DNA of 53,904 nucleotides, taken from the NCBI GenBank assembly GCA_024682395.1, contig JAIKZH010000062.1, forward strand, positions 1-53,904, read 5' to 3'. A model generated the notes under the pieces. It worked only from the letters and a program-made list of their open reading frames with translations. It was not told the DNA's origin and ran no database searches. The position numbers and the translations under genes were made by a program. The stretch's first letter is position 1, and the number at the start of each line of letters is the position of its first letter. Below are positions 25,954 to 34,558 of the stretch, piece after piece. The DNA comes from Bacteroidaceae bacterium (GTDB lineage Bacteria > Bacteroidota > Bacteroidia > Bacteroidales > Bacteroidaceae).

Positions 25954-28329
25954 TCAAAATAGTTCATTCATATTTCTCCAGCCATCGGTACTACCTGACT
26001 GATAATTGTATGTGTCGCTATCATTGTAATACCATAATCCATTTGATTGGATTACGATACCACCTTCATATCTAATCGTTTCCCCATGCCATGCATTTAG
26101 GGTAGCTATCCTCTTCTGTAAAGCCTCTGCCTTATTCTTTGTAGAAGGATCAGAGGCTGTAATGCCGCCCTTAGTGTCAAATATGCCGATAGTACCATCC
26201 TTTTTCTTGTAAATCCAGTCTGGATAGAAAAGAGCCTCTTGATTTGCTACTTCGTTATAGTATCTGATAGCAAGCCAGTCTTTTCCGCTATCACCATTCT
26301 TAAACCACCATTCAATTGTTTCTTGTTGATCAAGATATTTAGCAAAAGCCTCTTCTGTTTTTCTTCCATTATAGTTTTTACGAAGATAGAAAGAATCTAA
26401 AAGACATTTGTTTGCAGGTAATGTCTCATAGTCCTCTGTAAAGGCATACATTTTCTTCAATATAAACGGCTCACTTTGTCGCTGTTCATTATCCTCACGA
26501 CGTTGACGAAGTTGTTCTTCAAGCAAAGGGTGATAAGCTTTCAATGTCTCTGTTATCAATCTTCTAAAGATGCTTGAAGCATCTTTGTTGATTACATCAT
26601 TCAGAAACACCCTATACCAACGGTCTTCGCTTTCTGACGGAAGGGCAAAGAACTTAAACCATAAGCGTATTGCAGATTTCAGGGTAGGTATAGAACGCAC
26701 GATACTACCAACCTTGCAATCATTATCTGTTTGTGACTTCAGTATATTTACAAGAGTAAGCGTAAACCATTTTTGAACATCGCTTTCGCTCCATTCACGA
26801 ACAGTTTGTTTTGCTTCCTTTAGCTTTATTCCTATCTTTTCAAAATCCTTGAATTCCGTATCGCTGATTATTTCATGAACAAAATTCGCAGATACATCCA
26901 AGCCCTTTGCAATAAGTTTGTCTCTTAACACATCAAAGCCATCATCTTCTGTTATGCCAAAGTATTTGTTAAATGTATCGAAAAGACATTGCTGAAAATC
27001 TCCGGCTTTACCCAAATCACCATAATCTACACGCGAAAGGAAATCAGTCAACAATTTCGAGTCAAGCATATAATCTTCACCCTTCTTATTTTGAGCTATT
27101 AATGTCTTTGGCTTGTTCTCATTACCTTCATATTCTGCATGTTCCACAGCATCACGAGAGAAGTTTGTGTAGATATATCCATTACGGAATACCTTTGAAA
27201 CCTCTTCATTCATAATTGGCACACGCAATATACGACCTATTGTCTGAGTATGGAATATCTCTGATTTCACATCACGGAACATAACCAGTATCTGCGCACG
27301 AGGACAATCCCACCCTGTGCCTGCCGCTGTTTTGAATAGCAAGTACTCATAGGGATTATTATCCATTTCCAAACCTATAGGTTTCTTGTTTCCTGTAAAC
27401 CAGGACGCAATCCTATCTGCTTTTACACCCTGTGAAATAAGATATTCCCTCGTAATTTCTTCCTTTGTAGGCTTGCCTTCTTTCGTTAATTCCTCATCGT
27501 CATTAGGTAGCTGAATAATCACGAGCGGATTGACATCTTTTCCGAAAGACTCTATTTCTGCTTTTAGTTGTTTACGCCTATCAATGGCAAGTTTGACGAG
27601 AATATGATCCATATCCTCACCATCATATTTTTCAAGTTCCTCTTTCGTCTGACAGATTATGTTCTCTTTTATAAGTCCTTGCGCAACTACATCCTCGTGC
27701 TTGATTTTCACAATAGCACCATTATTTACGGCTTCGGCAATAGTATCATTCTTTGGTGTTGCCGAAACATTTAGCTTTATCTTTGGATTAAGAGGATTTA
27801 TTACATCCCTATATGCAGAGTCTGTCACGTTAAGGTGGCTCTCGTCAATAATAAGGATGATTTCTCTGCCATCATTATGTGTATTTTCTATGAAATCCTC
27901 AAAATACACTCGACTTTCATGTCGCATACGTTCATCATCAGGTCGCCTGTATATGCGATTCTCTGCTGCTTTGCTAACAAGTTTCTGCCAGTTTATAAAC
28001 AGGACATCATTCTTCTGCAACTTGCCGAGGTTGAAATCTTCTATTGTTAGCAATCGTCCATGTTGGCTTGTAGGGAAATACTTATCAAATTTCTCCTTAC
28101 TTTGAATGGCGAGATCTTCGGAAAAAGTAATCCATACATACGCTACATCTCTGTCCCAATCAGGTTGTTCTGCAAGGTCACATATCATCTTTTCTGTCAT
28201 ATATGTCTTACCACTACCAGTTGGAGCTTTGAAGACTATTGGTATCTGGTGCTCTGGTTGTGACCAGAGTGTTTTGATGTTCTGTATCAACTTTTCAACT
28301 GCTTCTATCTGAAATGCTATCTGTTCCAT
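25954..28329 (-). CDS. res: Type III restriction enzyme, Res (helicase-nuclease) subunit
   Basis: Res subunits translocate on DNA using ATP and cleave when two unmethylated sites are met in inverse orientation. The 791-residue protein has superfamily 2 helicase motifs: Walker A APTGSGKT (35-42), DESH (162-165) and SATP (189-192). A C-terminal nuclease core of the PD-(D/E)xK type follows, as YPDW (D704) with FDTKGG (D718, K720). It is shorter than the roughly 970-residue EcoP15I Res. The methylase gene ends 6 nt upstream, so the two are one transcript. Both key motif sets look intact, suggesting an active enzyme. Confidence 0.92.
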   Translation of the reverse strand: MEQIAFQIEAVEKLIQNIKTLWSQPEHQIPIVFKAPTGSGKTYMTEKMICDLAEQPDWDRDVAYVWITFSEDLAIQSKEKFDKYFPTSQHGRLLTIEDFNLGKLQKNDVLFINWQKLVSKAAENRIYRRPDDERMRHESRVYFEDFIENTHNDGREIILIIDESHLNVTDSAYRDVINPLNPKIKLNVSATPKNDTIAEAVNNGAIVKIKHEDVVAQGLIKENIICQTKEELEKYDGEDMDHILVKLAIDRRKQLKAEIESFGKDVNPLVIIQLPNDDEELTKEGKPTKEEITREYLISQGVKADRIASWFTGNKKPIGLEMDNNPYEYLLFKTAAGTGWDCPRAQILVMFRDVKSEIFHTQTIGRILRVPIMNEEVSKVFRNGYIYTNFSRDAVEHAEYEGNENKPKTLIAQNKKGEDYMLDSKLLTDFLSRVDYGDLGKAGDFQQCLFDTFNKYFGITEDDGFDVLRDKLIAKGLDVSANFVHEIISDTEFKDFEKIGIKLKEAKQTVREWSESDVQKWFTLTLVNILKSQTDNDCKVGSIVRSIPTLKSAIRLWFKFFALPSESEDRWYRVFLNDVINKDASSIFRRLITETLKAYHPLLEEQLRQRREDNEQRQSEPFILKKMYAFTEDYETLPANKCLLDSFYLRKNYNGRKTEEAFAKYLDQQETIEWWFKNGDSGKDWLAIRYYNEVANQEALFYPDWIYKKKDGTIGIFDTKGGITASDPSTKNKAEALQKRIATLNAWHGETIRYEGGIVIQSNGLWYYNDSDTYNYQSGSTDGWRNMNELF

Positions 28330-28335
28330 ATCAAT

Positions 28336-30357
28336 TTATGAATTAAGCGATTTGTAAATATCGAGAATAGGCTGTGGAATGCCCTTAATATCTATTCCAC
28401 TAACACCATCAAAGTATGACTCAAATGAGCCGACATCACCCCAACTGAATATATAGACATTCTTTTTTCCGTTGAGCTTTGACACTTCTCCCACGAATGG
28501 AGAGAAATACTTTTGTCTATAATCTTCCTTGAAGTAAATCACCGTCCAGACTTCTTTGTTCTTATCTTTGAATATCTGATAATTATCTGTTTTCTTCTGT
28601 TCGTAAAGCGTATTTTCTGCAAGTGCAAGAAGACAACCTGCTTTCTGGGCAAGTAATGTCTTGTCCTTGTCCGTTGCTTGATTACTTGTATTTGAGCCTA
28701 CGAAAGAAGTACGATAATATTTCAGAGAGTTGCCCAGAGGATTGACTTTGCTTTTTTTCGTTGTTTCTCCTACTAATGACAATACATTATCTTCAATTTG
28801 TACTTTCAGTTTATCGTATTGACATGCATATTCTTCCTTTAGCTTTTTAATATTATCAAGAAAAGATTTTGCATTTTTCAACGAAGAAGGTGTTAACTCT
28901 TCTTCATATAAAACCTTACTGATTTTTTTGTCTGTAATGTAGCCATTTATTATATTCTCAAATCTTTTTCTTGTTATCTGAGTTATATTTTCAAATCCAG
29001 CATTAAATATGCTTTTACAATTATTTTTTGCAACCTTTTTTCCATTTTTATATTCATACGTAAGTTCTGGCATTTGAACAAGTATGACTTGCCCATCAAG
29101 ATTTGCATCAAGATAAGCATGTGCGGTTGATCCACTACCTCCAAAAAAATCTAAAACTACTAAATCTTTTGTGTCTCCTTTTGCAAGTTGCAGAAGAAAT
29201 TTAATAAATTCTATCGGTTTTTTTCCGCCATCAAAAGGCACACCACCTTCTGTACCTACTAAGTTGAACTCAGATTCAAAATCTAAGAAGTTAGGATATG
29301 GAACTTCTTTAGTATCTTCTCTTGTTAATGGAGCACCTTGAAAGTAAAAGCCATTGGCCATATCCTTATTACTTCGAGATAAAAAATATCTTGCGCCTCT
29401 TCCATCTTCACCTATATTTGGGACTTTGTATAATACATTAAAATCATTATTACGTTCTTCAAGATAACTCATATGAAATCTACCAGAACTATTGCCTGTT
29501 TTTAAGGAACCTCGTATGTTAATTTTCTTTAGGTGTGAGAAATCGGCAGGACATTCAACGATTTCATATTGATTTGGTTTAAAAACCTTGACATCCCTTC
29601 CACCCATATTGATAATCTCAGGATTATCAATCAACTCATTAATCTCATAGATGTATTCAGAAGGATCAGAATTATCAACGATTCTTTTATTGATGACAAA
29701 AGAAGGTGAATTTCTATACATCAATAGCAATTCAGTTGTTTCATGAATAGGTTTATCGCCTTTTAAAATACGATTCTCATGACGAACTTTAATTGTTATA
29801 GTAGTGATATAATTTGAATAGTCAAATACCTTATCACAAAGTAATTTTAGATTTGCATATTCTTCTTCATTAATGCTGATGTATATTACACCATCATTCT
29901 TTAGAAGAGGTTGAGCCAATCTAAGCCTCTTTTCCATAAAAGACAACCACACACTATGTCTTAATGGATGATTCTTTGGTATTGGCTGACCATCAGGATA
30001 TTTATCAAGAAATCTCTTGTCTTTGTATGTAAATCCATCACTACCTGTATTGTACGGAGGATCAATATATATTACATCCACCTTACCATGATGAGTATAG
30101 TTAAGACATGTAAGAGCATGATAGTTGTCACCCTCAATAAGAATATGGGTTGGCTTGCCATCATCATTCGTGATAGCAAGTTCTGGTACTTCTTCAAGAA
30201 TTGGGATTTTATTTTCGCTTTCCTTGTCGAAAGCTTCTGGTACATCAATCCATTTTAAGCCAAAACGGTCATCCTGTTTTAGCTGGTCGTTTAGGTAAGC
30301 AACTTCCTTTTCAAGCTCCTTTATCCTACGGTGTAATTCTTCTGTATTATCTGCCAT
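28336..30357 (-). CDS. mod: Type III DNA-methyltransferase, Mod subunit
   Basis: Mod recognises the asymmetric target and methylates adenine, protecting DNA and guiding Res. In the chosen frame, motif IV DPPYNTG occurs near residue 99, before the AdoMet motif I region DFFGGSGST (about 400-410). This is the beta-class order typical of type III Mod. The N-terminus has a short coiled coil (LHRRIKELEKEVAYLNDQL). The middle, presumably the target-recognition domain, has no recognisable motif and is more AT-rich. I chose ATG 30357; an in-frame ATG at 30393 would add 12 residues, but it lies upstream of a small hairpin (30367-30386). No simple repeat that could cause phase variation is visible. Confidence 0.92.
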   Translation of the reverse strand: MADNTEELHRRIKELEKEVAYLNDQLKQDDRFGLKWIDVPEAFDKESENKIPILEEVPELAITNDDGKPTHILIEGDNYHALTCLNYTHHGKVDVIYIDPPYNTGSDGFTYKDKRFLDKYPDGQPIPKNHPLRHSVWLSFMEKRLRLAQPLLKNDGVIYISINEEEYANLKLLCDKVFDYSNYITTITIKVRHENRILKGDKPIHETTELLLMYRNSPSFVINKRIVDNSDPSEYIYEINELIDNPEIINMGGRDVKVFKPNQYEIVECPADFSHLKKINIRGSLKTGNSSGRFHMSYLEERNNDFNVLYKVPNIGEDGRGARYFLSRSNKDMANGFYFQGAPLTREDTKEVPYPNFLDFESEFNLVGTEGGVPFDGGKKPIEFIKFLLQLAKGDTKDLVVLDFFGGSGSTAHAYLDANLDGQVILVQMPELTYEYKNGKKVAKNNCKSIFNAGFENITQITRKRFENIINGYITDKKISKVLYEEELTPSSLKNAKSFLDNIKKLKEEYACQYDKLKVQIEDNVLSLVGETTKKSKVNPLGNSLKYYRTSFVGSNTSNQATDKDKTLLAQKAGCLLALAENTLYEQKKTDNYQIFKDKNKEVWTVIYFKEDYRQKYFSPFVGEVSKLNGKKNVYIFSWGDVGSFESYFDGVSGIDIKGIPQPILDIYKSLNS

Positions 30358-30420
30358 AGTAATTTTGTAGTTTTGCATCAAACTACTAATCACTACATGC
30401 AGTTTTTTTCATGGGAACAG

Positions 30421-30645
30421 AAAAGGTGTAGACACCTTTCCTTTCGCGTTCACGGGAAGCCTGAGAATGAAAACCCGCCACCAATCAGGATAATGTCCAC
30501 ACCGTATAGGTACGAACATCAACTAATGATTGGTGTACGGATAATTCTCCTAAATAGAGGACTTTCCGTGAACAGCATTCCGATTACTTCTTCTGCAAAA
30601 AGAAATCAGTTTCTCAGGCTTTTTCTTTTTTGAACGCGAAATAAT
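30421..30645. ncRNA. Candidate structured noncoding RNA with multiple long-range complementary segments
   Basis: Within about 225 nt, several segments pair at a distance: 30442-30452 with 30631-30641 (11 of 11), 30457-30467 with 30611-30621 (11 of 11), and 30479-30487 with 30527-30535 (9 of 9). In addition, 30449-30456 can pair with 30566-30573 (8 of 8), in competition with the outer helix. Together they form a long closed rod with internal loops, similar in outline to 6S-type RNAs. A further perfect 8-bp hairpin (30422-30439) marks one end, and a TTTTTCTTTTTT run (30620-30631) lies at the other. Direction is unresolved. Short reading frames crossing it in both directions lack coding character. 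It may belong to a known Bacteroidales RNA family such as Bacteroidales-1, which I cannot verify. Confidence 0.6.
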
Positions 30646-30750
30646 AGTTAATGCTATGCTGTTAATATGTAATTTGTCTAAATCTGGTTCTTTTCTGTTT
30701 TTAGTTTGTTGTTATTTCTCATAGAAAATGATTGCATTTGTTCGAGAATT

Positions 30751-31350
30751 TTATTTATTCATAAGTGGTTGTGCCCACTCTGGGATACTGTCTGTATATT
30801 GTTTGAATACCTTACCTTCTGTCATTCTGAATAGAAGTTGGGGGAGTTGGTCTTCTACAGAGTTGTCATAAATGTATGCACGATCAACAAATTCTACTGC
30901 CTCACAGGCATTTTCAAGTGATTTGAAATAACGTGATATCACTTTAGATATTGGAACTTCATGTCCTCCGTTTAGATATCGTTTGGTTATACGTGTTATA
31001 TTTATTTGAGGATTACTCGTACATACAAAAAAGAATCGGATGAAAAATCCTGCTTCATGTGCTTTACGAAGAAATTCTATTTTTTCAGATGATGAGAATA
31101 CTGTCTCAAACACAAAATCTTTTTTTTCTTCAAGACATTTGTAACGTAATTCACTTGCTACTTTTGCTGCTTTCATAACAGCATCAGGAGAATTCCAATC
31201 GCCAAACTGTTCTTGTGCGATATTATCAGGGTTAATGTATAAACTCCCCTCCGACCATTCGTTTTGTAATAAACGAATAGTCGTTGATGTCTTGCCGGAT
31301 CCGTTTGGTCCTGCAACAACACATAAAGTAGGTAGACGTTTGCTTGTCAT
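30751..31350 (-). CDS. Zeta-toxin-like P-loop kinase
   Basis: The 199-residue protein has Walker A GPNGSGKT (14-21), an NPDNIA segment after the first strands and FETVFSS in the middle, the pattern of zeta-family P-loop proteins. Zeta toxins phosphorylate the cell-wall precursor UDP-N-acetylglucosamine. Whether this one does, or acts on another small molecule or RNA, is not shown. Its ATG overlaps the stop codon of the small upstream gene (TAATG), a layout typical of toxin-antitoxin pairs. It lies next to a type III restriction system. Confidence 0.8.
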   Translation of the reverse strand: MTSKRLPTLCVVAGPNGSGKTSTTIRLLQNEWSEGSLYINPDNIAQEQFGDWNSPDAVMKAAKVASELRYKCLEEKKDFVFETVFSSSEKIEFLRKAHEAGFFIRFFFVCTSNPQINITRITKRYLNGGHEVPISKVISRYFKSLENACEAVEFVDRAYIYDNSVEDQLPQLLFRMTEGKVFKQYTDSIPEWAQPLMNK

Positions 31351-31544
31351 TATTTTTGCTGGATTTGTCGGCGACGCTTCACATTATTCTCCATTTCTTT
31401 GAAACGGCGATTTAGTTCTTGCTCAGCCTTAATCGTTGACTTACGGGCAGTCTCCTGAACACCAAGCATAATTGCGTGGAGCATCTCATCCGTTGGTTCT
31501 TCGGAAGAGTTAAGACGATATGATCTGAGTTCTTTTTGTGTCAT
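31350..31544 (-). CDS. Small putative antitoxin partner of the zeta-like protein
   Basis: The 64-residue charged, helical protein has no signal peptide and includes an EEPTDEMLHAIM segment and a basic C-terminus (NNVKRRRQIQQK). It immediately precedes the zeta-like gene with a 1-nt TAATG overlap and has its own -7 box 15 nt upstream. Antitoxin function is inferred only from size, order and coupling. No classical epsilon antitoxin similarity is recognisable. Confidence 0.65.
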   Translation of the reverse strand: MTQKELRSYRLNSSEEPTDEMLHAIMLGVQETARKSTIKAEQELNRRFKEMENNVKRRRQIQQK

Positions 31545-31558
31545 TGCCTTTTTGTTTG

Positions 31559-31566
31559 CAAAAATA
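31559..31566 (-). promoter_or_regulatory. -7 promoter box for the toxin-antitoxin-like pair
   Basis: CAAAAATA on the plus strand reads TATTTTTG on the minus strand, matching TAnnTTTG. A TTG lies about 20 bp upstream (complement of 31587-31589). Predicted leader is only about 10 nt. Confidence 0.55.
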
Positions 31567-31672
31567 GTATTTTATTTCCTAACGTACAAGAAAAATCTAT
31601 AGAAACTATAGGCTCTCCCATTTTGAGTTTTTGACTTATAACATTACTACTTTTAACCTCAAAATGTAGTGT

Positions 31673-34558
31673 TCAATGAGCTTCAAGCCAGTTTTTACCC
31701 CATCCGCAGTCTGCAATCAAAGGGACTTTGAGTTGTACGGCATTTTGCATTTCTTCGATTACAATCTGCTGTAATACTTCTTTTTCCTCTGGGTACACAC
31801 TGAAATTGAGTTCATCGTGGACTTGAAGAATCATCTTAGATCGCATCTTACGTTCTTGCATTCGTTTATCTATACGTGACATGGCAACCTTAACGATATC
31901 GGCTGCAGAGCCTTGAATAGGAGCATTTATCGCATTACGTTCGGCATAACCTCTTACAACCGAATTACGGCTGTTGATATCTGGCAGATAGCATCTACGA
32001 CCAAACAAAGTCTCGGTGTATCCTTTCTCACGTGCAATCTCTATTGACTTGTCCATATATTCCTTTACTTTATGGTAAGTCTGGAAATATTCATCAATCA
32101 GTTGTTTTGCCTCACTACGACTAACCTGCATTCGTTCTGCCAAACCAAATGTAGTGATGCCATAGATTATTCCGAAATTGGCTGTTTTAGCCTTACGACG
32201 CTCATCACTTGTGATTTCCTCAATTGGTTTCTTAAATATCTTAGAGGCTGTGGCGGCATGAATATCATATCCGGAGTTAAATGCTTCTATCATATGTTTA
32301 TCATCGCTCAGATGAGCCATGATACGCAATTCTATCTGTGAATAATCGGCAGAGAAGAATTCACAACCGTCATCGGGAATGAAAGCCTTACGTACTTCTT
32401 TTCCGTTGGCATCGCGAATAGGGATATTCTGCAGATTAGGGTTTGAAGACGACAGACGTCCTGTTGCTGTCACTGTTTGATTGAATGATGTGTGTATATG
32501 CCCTGTTTCAGGATTTATCAATTCGGGTAACGCATCAATATATGTAGATAGAAGTTTCTTATATCCTCGATAATCAAGAATCAGTTCAACAATCTCATGC
32601 TTTCCTTTCAAACTCTGTAAAACATCCTCCGAAGTTACATATTGTCCGGTCTTGGTACGTTTCGCCTTTTCAACTATCTTGAGTTTTTCAAACAATATCT
32701 CTCCAACCTGACGAGGTGAACTGATATTAAATTCTGAACCAGCCAATTCGTATATTTTCTTCTCGATTGACGCCATTTCATCGGAAAAGATACGTGATGT
32801 TTCAGCCAACGAATCAATATCGATACGTGCGCCATTCATTTCCATACGAGCAAGAACAGGTACTAATGGCATTTCAACTGTTGAGAAGAGTTGATACAGA
32901 TTTTCCTTGACAAGTTCTTTCTCAAGTAAGTTTTTAAGTTTTAGGGTTACGTCGGCATCTTCGGCTGCATAATCACAAACCAATGCAGGTTCTATGTCCC
33001 TCATAGTTCGTTGATTCTTTCCTTTCTCACCAATAAGCTGTTCTATATGAATTGTACGATAATTAAGACATATTTCGGCCAGATAATCCATACCATGACG
33101 CATCTCAGGATGAAGTATGTAATGAGCCACCATGGTATCAAACATATCGCCTTTCAGAGTGATACCATAACGTGCCAAAACCATTATATCGTACTTCATA
33201 TTATGACCTACCTTCAGAGAAGCTGGATTCTCATATAATGATTTCAAACGAGTCATGAGATTCAATGCCGAAGGTCGATCGGATGGAACTGGGATATAAT
33301 AGGCTACACCTTCCTTAACACTGAAACTCAAACCTACCAGTTCGGCATTCATTGCTTCAGTACTTGTGGTTTCAGTATCAAGACATATCACATCCGAATC
33401 CTTGATTTCATCGATAAAATGAGAGAGTTTTTCATCTGTATCGATAAGAGAATATGTGTGAGGAATTGTGTCCAACGACTGCATTGACGGCATTGCAGAG
33501 AACAAATCTCCAAACATCTCATTATTTGGCTGTGAATCTGGTTGAGATGCTTCTTTCTGAGAATCTTTTACGTTTTCATCGGAAGAAACAGACGTGTTAT
33601 TAACTGAGAAGAGATCCAACTGCCCGTCGTTTCGTGGTTGGATTACAGGTGTACTGCCAACAGACTTTGTGTTGTCATCTTGTGATGTATGAGAACCTAT
33701 TACGCGATTTAGAAGAGTCTTAAACTCCAATTCATCGAATAATTTCCTCATTAGGTCAACATCAATATCTTTACGGCTCAACAAATCAAAATCGAGTTCA
33801 ACGGGAACATCTGTCTTTATTGTGACTAACAGTCTTGAAAAACGGATTCCCTCAACATTTGATTCAACCTTAGTCTTGAGAGCACCTTTCAGTTCGTCAC
33901 ATCGTGATATGAGTTGTTCAATACTTCCAAATTCTTTAATAAGCTTCACAGCGGTCTTCTCACCAACTCCAGGGCAACCAGGCACATTATCAGATGCGTC
34001 GCCCATCAGTCCAAGCAAGTCGATTACCTGTGATGGATTATCAATTCCATATCTCTCGCATATTTCTGCTGGACCGACAATCTCAAAACCACCTCCATGG
34101 CGCGGTTTCATCATCTTCACAGTATCATTCACCAGTTGACCATAGTCTTTATCAGGGGTGACCATATAAGTCAACACATCACCATGTTGTGAAGCCTTAT
34201 TAGCCAATGTTCCAATAACATCATCGGCCTCATAGCCAGGGATTTCTAACACAGGAATTCTATAGGCACCAAGTATCTGCTTGATAATTGGTACTGCGAC
34301 TCTAATATCTTCGGGAGTGTCTTCGCGTTGAGCCTTATATTCAGGATATATCTCGTGTCGGAATGTTCCACCTTTTGGATCGAATGCCACACCAATATAT
34401 TCAGGGTTTTCCTTCTTCAGCACTTCCTCAAGGGTATTTACAAATCCCATGACAGCAGAAGTATTCATACCCTTACTATTAATACGTGGTGTACGAATTA
34501 AAGCATAGTAAGCTCGATAAATTAAGGCATAACCATCTAAAAGGATAAGTTTTTTCAT
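31673..34558 (-). CDS. polA: DNA polymerase I
   Basis: The 961-residue repair and Okazaki-fragment polymerase has three domains. The first is an N-terminal 5'-3' exonuclease (about 1-290, with EADDVIGTLA and the GDASDNVPGCPGVGEKTA helix-hairpin-helix stretch). The second is a 3'-5' exonuclease domain (about 370-560) retaining DTETT. The third is a family A polymerase domain (from about 600) with DYSQIELRIMAHLS, the O helix RRKAKTANFGIIYG and the late QVHDELNF. A polar linker of about 80 residues separates the first two. Its ATG overlaps the stop codon of the upstream Na/Pi transporter gene (ATGA). Confidence 0.97.
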   Translation of the reverse strand: MKKLILLDGYALIYRAYYALIRTPRINSKGMNTSAVMGFVNTLEEVLKKENPEYIGVAFDPKGGTFRHEIYPEYKAQREDTPEDIRVAVPIIKQILGAYRIPVLEIPGYEADDVIGTLANKASQHGDVLTYMVTPDKDYGQLVNDTVKMMKPRHGGGFEIVGPAEICERYGIDNPSQVIDLLGLMGDASDNVPGCPGVGEKTAVKLIKEFGSIEQLISRCDELKGALKTKVESNVEGIRFSRLLVTIKTDVPVELDFDLLSRKDIDVDLMRKLFDELEFKTLLNRVIGSHTSQDDNTKSVGSTPVIQPRNDGQLDLFSVNNTSVSSDENVKDSQKEASQPDSQPNNEMFGDLFSAMPSMQSLDTIPHTYSLIDTDEKLSHFIDEIKDSDVICLDTETTSTEAMNAELVGLSFSVKEGVAYYIPVPSDRPSALNLMTRLKSLYENPASLKVGHNMKYDIMVLARYGITLKGDMFDTMVAHYILHPEMRHGMDYLAEICLNYRTIHIEQLIGEKGKNQRTMRDIEPALVCDYAAEDADVTLKLKNLLEKELVKENLYQLFSTVEMPLVPVLARMEMNGARIDIDSLAETSRIFSDEMASIEKKIYELAGSEFNISSPRQVGEILFEKLKIVEKAKRTKTGQYVTSEDVLQSLKGKHEIVELILDYRGYKKLLSTYIDALPELINPETGHIHTSFNQTVTATGRLSSSNPNLQNIPIRDANGKEVRKAFIPDDGCEFFSADYSQIELRIMAHLSDDKHMIEAFNSGYDIHAATASKIFKKPIEEITSDERRKAKTANFGIIYGITTFGLAERMQVSRSEAKQLIDEYFQTYHKVKEYMDKSIEIAREKGYTETLFGRRCYLPDINSRNSVVRGYAERNAINAPIQGSAADIVKVAMSRIDKRMQERKMRSKMILQVHDELNFSVYPEEKEVLQQIVIEEMQNAVQLKVPLIADCGWGKNWLEAH

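Noticed and set aside
28336..30393. Possible phase variation of the type III methylase
   Set aside because: No tandem repeat or long homopolymer that would frameshift the gene was found.
30373..30633. Open frame of 86 codons on the plus strand, and a 25-codon frame on the minus strand (complement of 30409-30486)
   Set aside because: Both cross the self-complementary region. The sequence is better explained by base pairing, and neither has a credible start context or domain.
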